Of a stretch of DNA of 64,000 nucleotides, positions 56,583-64,000 are shown piece after piece. The stretch comes from Basidiobolus meristosporus CBS 931.73 (lineage: Eukaryota; Basidiobolomycota; Basidiobolomycetes; Basidiobolales; Basidiobolaceae): assembly GCA_002104905.1 (NCBI GenBank), contig MCFE01000139.1, positions 1-64,000 on the forward strand, in the 5' to 3' direction. Each line of letters starts with the position of its first letter. The first letter of the stretch is position 1. A program made the translations under genes and the position numbers. The notes under the pieces were generated by a model. The model ran no database searches. It had not been told where the DNA came from and worked only from the letters and a program-made list of their open reading frames with translations.

Positions 56583-57658
56583 TGTAGTGGGGTGACAGTG
56601 ACACCCACTGACAGATGTGCTCATTCCCTTATTCTCTACTTCCCTATATCCCTACTACACTCATTTTAGTTTTATCCCATTTGTCTTACCCAATCAGTAC
56701 TATCCCATAAGCAGGTTGACTATCACACCTGCTTACCTTATTGCATAAGTTACCCCTCACTTTATGTAAAATTACTAGCTACAAGTGCTTCTATATTAGG
56801 CAAGTACCCGCGCCAGTACCCGTGACACATGATCAACCAATGTCACCATCCCTACCATTTCCATACCATATATGGTATCCCCATGTTACACAGGTTTCAG
56901 AATACTGATTCCTGATTGGTTGGATGTGCTGTGCCTCTTAGAACCTTCCGGCACCTACTTAGAACATTCTTAGGTCATTCTGATGTCATTAAGATTTCTA
57001 ATGATCTCTGGAACCTTCTAGAACACCATGATTAGTAATCACTTAGCCAGTGAGAAAAGTATATAAGGGAGGCTATCCCTCTACAATAAATCATCATCCC
57101 TTTTATCAATATTCCAACTTGTTGATTAGTGTGATCACTGCTACCTGCTGCTACCTGAACTTCCAACCCCAGACCACAGGACACTCCCAGGAAACCGCGC
57201 TTACAGTCAACTGACCTTGGAGGCACTACTTGTGAGGAATACTCAGAGTAGGTATCTTTTATTATATTTGATTCTTTCCCAAGTTTGTTCTTGTACAGGC
57301 AAAGATACTTTTCTGTCTTTGTAACTATTGACCACAGCTGCATTCTTATCAAGTCCCTGCTGGTGGAGTTTACAGTTGTTTTGACTTTGGAAGCTTTAGT
57401 ACATTGTCATCTCAAAGGACGCTGAACCCAGCACATACTTTTGTTAAGACGCCAACTAAGTTGGGGATTGTAGCTCAATAGTTTTCCCTTGACAAGCTTG
57501 TGGCTTTATTCCCCTTCACATTAGATTAGAGACAGAACCCAAGTATTCCTAGCAAGCTTTTGCCAGAGGTTATCGCACCCAGTGAGCACCCCACACACAA
57601 AACACTTGAGAAGTGTTGGACGTATCTCTCCCCTGGACCTACACACCACCACACCGCC
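56583..57658 (+). repeat. Left arm of a 1,076-bp inverted repeat (family B LTR-like)
   Basis: Begins TGTAGTGGGGTGACAGTGAC and ends CACCACACCGCC. The reverse complement, of identical length and with only scattered mismatches in the parts I compared, is at 61007-62082. It contains a TATATAA near 57060, an AATAAA shortly after, and the leader module at 57235-57550. No matching 5-bp flanks are found for either arm. Confidence 0.85.
57235..57550. repeat. Leader module with terminal inverted repeats (left arm copy)
   Basis: 316 bp bounded by AGGAATACT (57235-57243) and AGTATTCCT (57542-57550). Homologous to 50171-50478 in Gypsy-1. The 811-bp family B LTR at 40897 lacks it. Confidence 0.6.
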
Positions 57659-58480
57659 AAGGAATAAAGCAAGTTGTCTGGTTCTCAACCAAGCTCTACT
57701 GCTGACAGCAGCAGAAGAACAGTTGAACAGCTGCTTGCTTTGACATTCAGTGTAACAAGCGGATCTGCAAACAAAAAAAGCCCTGTGGATGGTGTGCCCA
57801 CTTAAGGGAGCAATGTGGACTCCTCAGGCTCTCTGTCATGTATCAAATTGGGAATCTTTGAAGAGCCACTAGCTGACCATATTGCTGAGGCATATGGGAA
57901 TGTAGCAACAGCAGTACCTTCAGTTGAAGACCAGCATGTTGACATCATAACATTGCCACCACCTGTATTAGCAAGTATGTTGTCAGCTCATACCAAAGCA
58001 TTAATGAGGCATTAGGTGCGGTGGCTTTTGGATAGATGCAATTGACCAGAGAAATCAGAAAATAGTCCTGAAATAGGATAAGCAGGTAAAACGTGCAGAG
58101 CAATCAATATCTCAGGTGGGGAAAGCAGTATCTTTGCTGCAAAGAAGGAAATCAAGAAGCCCAATGTCAAAGCCAAGAATTAGGCCATTTCTCAATGTAA
58201 TAGCAGAGTAACACCATACAGTCTTTGAAGCACAACAACAGTGCCAAAAGATAAAGTCCACAGAAAACCTATTACAGCACAGGAGGGTGAAAATGTAGTG
58301 CTTATACCAAAGCCTAAAAACCAATTGATATTAAAGATCTGTGAAGCCATTCAGTGCAATGATGAAGAGAGGCTAATAGACTTGTTCCATTGTGCCATTG
58401 ATCATAGTGCCAGAGAGTGCTGTATATTTTGTTATTAATTTGATATCTTAGGGTCATATGCATGTCAACTTTGATCCCAA
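57659..58480. other. Decayed interior of the inverted-repeat unit
   Basis: Short plus-strand frames without ATG or similarity (for example 57815-58015 and 58241-58438). The segment from 58378 (TAGACTTGTTCC, GTGCC boxes) resembles the start of 59921. Confidence 0.4.
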
Positions 58481-58560
58481 ATTGGCACTCTATGGCACCA
58501 TCTGGCACTCTGAGGCATGATCAGGCACCATCTGGCATGCTATGACACTATTGGGCACTA
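58481..58560 (+). repeat. Eight-unit 10-bp periodic repeat (TCTGGCACTA-like)
   Basis: GGCAC or a one-base variant recurs at 58484, 58494, 58504, 58514, 58524, 58534, 58544 and 58554, exactly one helical turn apart. Consensus roughly TCTGGCACTA. Possibly a protein-binding array. Confidence 0.75.
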
Positions 58561-59712
58561 TGATCAGCTGGAATGATGGAACAAGTCTACTCAGTCCAGG
58601 TAGCAGTGAAGGACCTGGCAGTGATAAAAACAAGCAGCTACATCAGGAGCCTGGCACACCATGGGCTGAGAGCTTAGAACAAGCATGAAAGAGGTGTCAG
58701 GTTGCCTGCCAAGTGCCAGCAAGGGACAAACAGGCCAAAACAGAAGCATCAGAGCAGCATTTATCAAGGAGAAAACTTAGCCTAATACAAGAAGCACTCA
58801 GACAATGTAGTAATGAAAGACCTTGTACTGATAAAGGCAAAGGTAAAGAGGAAAAAGTCTACCCAGAGCAGATTGAATCCCATCATAGCTAAGAGAAATT
58901 ACCAACAACAGAACAGTTGTTTTCACAAGAGTTGGAGGTGCAGCCAGTTGAGCTACACTCCAGTGAGGTAGATAAGTTTACAGAAAAAGACAATTCATCT
59001 ACCACACATTCCAGTACCTTTACTGTTGACAGAGTGGAGATTCTTCTGGCAGACAAAGTAGCAACATCACAAGCTCAAAAGGCTAGCACAATGCCTTTGG
59101 TGGAGTTTTGGTACATCAATAGGCTCACCAAAAGGTTGCAGCACTTCTTCAAGAGCAGTGCTCAAGAAAATGCACTTGAATATTGCAAGGACCTGTTACA
59201 ATGACTGGCAGATGAGGAGCTAGACCATGTAGTGCTAGCTGAAGACCAGGACATATGGAAACCAGTGAATGAACAATGGCTTAAAGCTGTAGGATTCTTG
59301 CCCAAGTTGTGGAAACAGTGAATTATACCAGAAATACTTATTGAGTGGTTGATTTTAATGGAATTACTTGTTGAGTGTGGGGTTGGGCTTAATGTTAGTG
59401 TAGGATGTAGACACATGCATGGGTGAGTTCAATTGGCAGTTGAGGTCCAACTGAAGCTTCAATGGAAATAAATCAATATGTATGCATGAAAAATAAGAGA
59501 ATCGGTTGAGGCAGGTTGTAATGAGTGAAAAAAAGAGGCAATAGCCAATCAATGCACACAGATATAAGAGGTGCAAGTGTGTCTATAATCAGAAAGTCAA
59601 AAATGGGCAGTGAAATAATCAAAAGCCACTTTTATATGGTTGTTAAGAAGAATTTTGGTTAAGTTTTTGATGATATCTCAGGTGCAATTATTGTTTGATG
59701 GTTTTTGCACAG
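58561..59712. pseudogene. Decayed plus-strand reading frame of unknown origin
   Basis: An open stretch from about 58917 to 59321 without an ATG, interrupted once in frame by TGA near 59202. The encoded sequence is acidic/Ser-rich then helical (…LADEELDHVVLAEDQDIW). It matches no family I know. It may be an accessory gene of the transposon containing the Harbinger-like transposase. Confidence 0.35.
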
Positions 59713-59925
59713 TGTGGTAGGGTAAACATACCTCCCACAGACAAGTTTACTCATATAGTCATGATGATATACTTATCCATATTTTACCTTATCAGTATTA
59801 TCCCATTCTTCTTTTGCCCATATTATCAGTATTATCCCCATATGATGTTTACCCTGATTATTTATTAGCATTAGTTATCCCAGATGTTATTCAGCTTTGT
59901 TATCAGTAAATAGACTTGTTCCGTT
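59713..59925 (+). repeat. Truncated family B LTR fragment
   Basis: Matches the first ~210 bp of the LTR at 40897 (TGTGGTAGGGTAAACATACC ... CAGCTTTGTTATCAGTA) and stops abruptly at TAGACTTGTTCC. Confidence 0.75.
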
Positions 59926-59930
59926 GGATA

Positions 59931-59997
59931 GTGCCACATAGTGCCAGCCGGTTTATAGTGCCGGATTGATCTGGCACTCTACGGCACTATCTGGCAC
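59931..59997. repeat. Palindromic cluster of GTGCC/GGCAC boxes
   Basis: GTGCC at 59931, 59941 and 59958 is followed by the inverted GGCAC at 59973, 59983 and 59993, mostly 10 bp apart. The units resemble those of the tandem array at 58481-58560, and both are preceded by TAGACTTGTTCC(A/G)TTG. Lies about 100 bp beyond the end of the transposase gene. Confidence 0.7.
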
Positions 59998-60094
59998 TAT
60001 AATTTCTACCATGATGCCAGTGGTATGATACAGTTACTGGTAATTTTACTCAATCTTACTTATGTTGCTCAGAATAGTGCTTTCCTTGCTTTAT

Positions 60095-60979
60095 TTACTC
60101 TTCATAATGCTCCAGACACATTTCTCTCAGTGGATGTCTTCTTGTATGAACATACTGTGCATTGATAAGTATCTTAACTATTTTACCTATTCTGCTGTTT
60201 TCTCCTATATATGACTTTCCTCTGTATTTACCTGCCAATATGCTGAATCTCTTCAGATATCCAAATGTGTGCTCTACCCTTACTCTGAAATGATTAAATA
60301 TCTCATTGTAGAGCTTCTGCTTCCTGCTAAGCACACCATTCCTTGGCTTCCTATAAGCTGTAATACATCCTAATCTCTGACAATCCTCTCCTATATAGGC
60401 CAAGTCTGCCATACATTTCTCCCCTCTACTGAATTCAGGATGATTCTCTACCCAGAGTGCTTTGTCATGCCTACTTCCAGCAAATGGCCCACTAAACCAG
60501 ATGATGTTACCCTCAATGTCAGACAGTGCTTGAAACTTCACACAGTGTGCCTTGTAGTTGCCAGAATAAAAGTGCCTCTGCCCTCTAGAAGGTCTGTTTA
60601 TCCTCACTGTGAAGGTATCCAAAATACTCCTGATATGGAACCTGTTGCTGAACACTCTGGGATATGGAAGTCTATTGGAGCTTCTGAACCTAGTATTCCA
60701 AGCTTGCTCTCAGTCATTCATACCCTCTGCAAGGTGGTTCTCCATTGCTGTCAGCTGGGAATGAAAGCTTCTAGGACTTTTGTTGCCATGGATGGTGGGA
60801 TGAAACCTTGTAGGGCAATAGTTCTTGTAATAGCAGAGAAGCTTAACAAGGGATCTCCTTAGGTAGATTGGGGTTGATGGTCCACAGTACTTGGAATAGA
60901 TCTCCTCCAGTGTGTCAAAAGGAAATCCAGTGGTAGTGATGGGATTGATGAGAAAAGACCATTCAGATGAGTAAGTCAT
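60095..60979 (-). pseudogene. PIF/Harbinger-type DDE transposase with one in-frame stop
   Basis: Transposase of the DDE_Tnp_4 (PIF/Harbinger) type. From the ATG at 60979 the frame runs 295 codons to 60095, broken only by a TGA at 60712-60710. After the stop the same frame gives LDTFTVRINRPSRGQRHFYS (first catalytic Asp), GSRHDKALW (second Asp), ADLAYIGEDC and RVRVEHTFGYLKRF (catalytic Glu), all family hallmarks. The N-terminal part has LEEIYSKYCGPSTP and YLRRSLVKLLCYY. The ATG lies about 28 bp inside the right inverted-repeat arm. With the stop it is probably non-functional. Confidence 0.88.
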
Positions 60980-61006
60980 ATTAAAATTGATGGATGATTG
61001 TATGGA

Positions 61007-62082
61007 GGCGGTGTGGTGGTGTATAGGTCCAAGGGAGAGATACGTCCAACACTTCTCAAGTGTTTTGTGTGTGGGGTGTTCACTGGGTGCGATAACCTCT
61101 GGCAAAAGCTTGCTAGGAATACTTGGGTTCTGTCTCTAATCTAATGTGAAGGGGGATAAAGCCACAAGCTTGTCAAGGGAAAACTATTGAGCTACAATCC
61201 CCAACTTAGTTGGCGTCTTAACAAAAGTATGTGCTGGGTTCAGCGTCCTTTGAGATGACAATGTACTAAAGCTTCCAAAGTCAAAACAACTGTAAACTCC
61301 ACCAGCAGGGACTTGATAAGAATGCAGCTGTGGTCAATAGTTACAAAGACAGAAAAGTATCTTTGCCTGTACAAGAACAAACTTGGGAAAGAATCAAATA
61401 TAATAAAAGATACCTACTCTGAGTATTCCTCACAAGTAGTGCCTCCAAGGTCAGTTGGCTGTCAGCGCGGTTTCCTGGGAGTGTCCTGTGGTCTAGGGTT
61501 GGAAGTTCAGGTAGCAGCAGGTAGCAGTGATCACACTAATCAACAAGTCGGTATATTGATAAAAGGGATGATGATTTATTGTTGAGGGATAGCCTCCCTT
61601 ATATACTTTTCTCACTGGCTAAGTGATTACTAATCATGGTGTTCCAGAAGGTTCCGGAGTTCAATAGAAATCTTAATGACATCAGAATGACCTAAGAATG
61701 TTCTAAGTAGGTGCCGGAAGGTTCTAAGAGGCACAGCACATCCAACCAATCAGGAATCAGTATTCTGAAACCTGTGCAACATGGGGATACCATATATGGT
61801 ATGGAAATGGTAGGGATGGTGACACGGGCTGATCATGTGTCACGGGTACTGGCGCGGGTACTTGCCTAATATAGAAGTACTTATAGCTAGTAATCTTACA
61901 TAAAGTGAGGGGTAACTTATGCAATAAGGTAAGCAGGTGTGATAGTCAACCGGCTTATGGGATAGTACTGATTGGGTAAGACCAATGGGATAAAACTAAA
62001 ATAAGTGTAGTAGAGATATAGGGAAGTAGAAAATAAGGGAATGAGCACATCTGTCAGTGGGTGTCATTGTCACCCCACTACA
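61007..62082 (-). repeat. Right arm of the 1,076-bp inverted repeat (family B LTR-like)
   Basis: Reverse-complement copy of 56583-57658, same length. Termini GGCGGTGTGG (inner) and CCCCACTACA (outer). Contains the leader module at 61115-61430. Confidence 0.85.
61115..61430. repeat. Leader module with terminal inverted repeats (right arm copy)
   Basis: 316 bp between AGGAATACT (61115-61123) and AGTATTCCT (61422-61430). Aligns with 50171-50478 of Gypsy-1 in the same orientation. Confidence 0.6.
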
Positions 62083-62413
62083 GCGGTTTGAAATGATTTG
62101 GCGCGATCTGCGTTATTTATCTGATTTTTAACACATTATGGTTAAATCTCCATCAATTGCCATATTTCCCATCATTAGGTCGCAAAAATCATCCGCAAAC
62201 AATGCCTTGGTACTTTTATTGATGCTTTAATCATAGGTCTATAATCAAATAGGAAATCTGCGATTGATGTGATCTGATCCATGTCAACGCGATCCGAGAT
62301 GCATCATGCATAATATATGAAAAATTCAACAATCACTTTAGTTTTCATATATATTTCATATAAGACCAGGTTGATGCCAATATACTGCTGTATAAGTATT
62401 CAAATCCGTTGCT
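62083..62413. other. Upstream region of the terminal reading frame
   Basis: Composition changes here: CpG-containing words (GGCGCGATC, CAACGCGATCCG) appear again. Possible TATA-like runs near 62346. No repeat family of the previous 20 kb is seen. Confidence 0.4.
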
Positions 62414-63685
62414 ATGGTCCCCATACCAAGCCTCAACTCATCTTTAGTACAACCCAGACAAAACCCATCCCCCAGCTCACAAGCGCGGTCCGGACCGGAA
62501 AAGTCGAAGTTGGATCTGTTTGAGTTCTTGCCAAATGATTTTAGTATGGCCCAAGTGTCTATGATGAGCCTTCATGCAGATATTTGGGCACTACTGATTA
62601 ATCTAGCAGAACTAGATACCTCAGAGAGTCAACAAAGATGGAAGAATTTGAGTAGAAAGCTGTGGCATGAGTTCTACATCAAGATGCCAGCCAATGTATG
62701 TAAAAAGATATATAACAAGACAAGTATTGAAATCAAGAATGAGCTGAGAGTGAGTGGATTTGACGAGGAAGCCGCGCGGGAACGATTTTGCGCGCAATTT
62801 GCACAGTACGGGCCGGACGCGTCCGTTTGTGCCTCAACTTTGGGAACCAAAGAGATTTTGAATGAGTTTTTGCCTCAAATGACTAATGTACTACGTGATA
62901 TATTAGTAGAGCTAAGTGGCTTCCGAGAACAATATACACAGGACTCATCCAGGCAACAGCTCCAAAGTATCAGACAGAGGGTAGGTGAATACCTTGAGGA
63001 ATCAGATGGTGAGCTTCAGGAGGAAGAATACAGACCGCGAGCAACATTGTCCAGATCGCGCCAGCACACCTCGCTGGATTCCCTACCATCTCTTGCAACC
63101 ACAGTGCGCCAGCGCACGTCAGTCCAGACCACGCCAACACCCTTTACCAGAACGCCCCGCGTCGAGTCAACGCGCATTGAGTCAACGCGCAATGGGTCAA
63201 CGTGCACGCTTCAGAGCAAAACTACCAGAACTTGCCAAACTGCTCATTTAGACACAAGTCCATTGGAGCAGACCAAGTTGCATCAACATGAGGCATCACA
63301 TTGAACTCAGCCAAGGGCCATCTCAACACGTCAAGGCGCGCCTGCGCGTGCCGTTTCGCCTGACCATCAGCGAGTTACTTCTGGTGAACTGACTGATGAT
63401 GACCAACATGAAGTGACTCAACCACCGGAGCCCTTGGCAAGTAAAAGAACGCGTCAGCGCGTGGCACTACAGGCCGGTTCAGTTGGTTCAGTTGGTTCAG
63501 TCGGAGCGATTCAGCACGGCCAAGCTGCAGCATCGCACTCATCAACTAGGAGGCAAAATACTGACTACGAATACACAAGTAGCCAAGATGATAGTCAGCC
63601 AGGAAGTAGTATAGGTGTGCAAAGTGAGTCACTACCAAATGCTTCAGTAGTAATCCCTGTGAGAAAAAAACCCAGGAGAAGATGA
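62414..63685 (+). pseudogene. Unrecognised 424-codon frame with one in-frame TGA
   Basis: Starts at an ATG (62414), runs 296 codons to a TGA at 63302-63304 and then continues open in the same frame to 63685. Composition is similar on both sides, so it looks like one gene with a nonsense change, or a shorter real protein ending at 63304. The first ~190 residues are helical (W- and L-rich, IWALLINLAELD, LWHEFYIKM). The rest is Arg/Ser/Thr/Gln-rich and basic, with tandem repeats ESTRI and GSV, and the extreme C-terminus is KKPRRR, like a nuclear signal. I know no family for it. It could be a nucleic-acid-binding transposon protein or a lineage-specific gene. Confidence 0.45.
63164..63208 (+). 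repeat. Three 15-bp tandem repeats (GAGTCAACGCGCATT)
   Basis: Units at 63164-63178, 63179-63193 and 63194-63208, the third diverged. They encode the ESTRI / ESTRN / GSTCT repeats. A second array, three 9-bp GGTTCAGTT units, lies at 63476-63502. Confidence 0.8.
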
Positions 63686-64000
63686 TGCAATTGCTTTGAA
63701 TTGCTCACATTTGTAATGATCCCGACAACCCTTTTTTTTTGCGATCCAAATCAAGCCATCGCAAATCAGTGATCATCAAATTTTTGATATAAGTAATATC
63801 AAGGTCATCTCACATTTGAGACAGAACCCCTATAAATAAACACCCTGCATATATATACGTCATCTGTAATACCAGTGCAGCTATTGGATCTGTTTTGCAC
63901 CTACACGATTGCTTGCGTGCTAGCTATGACACCTTGCCCAATCACTAGGATCAGGGATTTACTTGCTCAATGGGCAAAATGGGATATTTGATGGCAAATC
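63686..64000. other. Region to the window end, possible promoter
   Basis: A T run at 63731-63740, then TATA-like CTATAAATA near 63831 and TATATATA near 63852. A short ATG frame follows and closes before the window ends. A gene could begin beyond 64000. Confidence 0.35.

Noticed and set aside
57032-57352. Matching frames at 57032-57352 (minus) and 61313-61585 (plus)
   Set aside because: They are the two arms of the inverted repeat read in the same way; they start inside LTR-like leader and are not genes.
57470-57490. tRNA A-box-like GGGATTGTAGCTCAATAG in the leader module
   Set aside because: No B-box or cloverleaf follows, so a tRNA or tRNA-derived SINE is not supported.
1-64000. CRISPR array or prokaryotic operon structure
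   Set aside because: No spaced direct repeats of CRISPR type; introns, TATA boxes, polyadenylation signals and retrotransposons show a eukaryotic genome.

Overview
The window looks like a fungal nuclear contig. Single-copy genes mix intronless frames with short-intron genes (34-75 bp introns, GT...AG ends, CTAAC/CTGAC/TTAAC-type branch sites). The encoded families are typical of fungi: old yellow enzyme, thaumatin-like protein, sedolisin, OXR1-type TLDc protein, GPI-anchored cysteine-rich wall protein and C2H2 regulators. The second half carries a chromodomain Ty3/gypsy element, copia relics and a PIF/Harbinger relic. I cannot name the species. The many intronless genes and a bacterial-type M13 peptidase would suit an early-diverging (zygomycete-grade) fungus, but that is a guess.

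Layout. About 1-11 kb holds the best gene density: an old yellow enzyme (+), a secreted M13 metallopeptidase (-), a thaumatin-like protein (+) and a five-exon TLDc/OXR1-like gene (-) that I reconstructed by splicing. Between 11 and 38.5 kb genes are sparse: three paralogous two-finger C2H2 proteins, a six-exon Nudix hydrolase (also reconstructed), a GPI-anchored eight-cysteine protein and a sedolisin-like protein that lacks its prodomain and a catalytic Asp. Long stretches between them hold only short frames I cannot support.

From 38.6 kb to the end the window is a nested transposon landscape that looks CpG-poor. It contains copia-type LTR relics (family A), a second LTR type (family B), a segmental duplication and an intact, very young gypsy element (45160-51077, called Gypsy-1 here). 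It also contains a decayed CACTA-like transposase, a copia element with its RT core deleted (52338-56332) and a 5.5-kb unit with 1,076-bp inverted LTR-like arms around a PIF/Harbinger transposase pseudogene. The last 2 kb differ in composition and carry an unrecognised reading frame with one in-frame stop.

Main discoveries. Gypsy-1 shows a complete predicted -1 frameshift cassette between gag and pol (G_GGA_AAC, 6-nt spacer, perfect 11-bp hairpin with the gag stop in its loop). It also shows an 11-nt self-primer match between the predicted transcript 5' end and the primer-binding site, as in the Tf1/sushi group. A ~310-bp module with terminal inverted repeats sits in its leader and recurs inside the family B arms. 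The sedolisin-like protein is a likely pseudoenzyme, and the three C2H2 paralogs share an N-terminal LPxxxELFSxExW motif.
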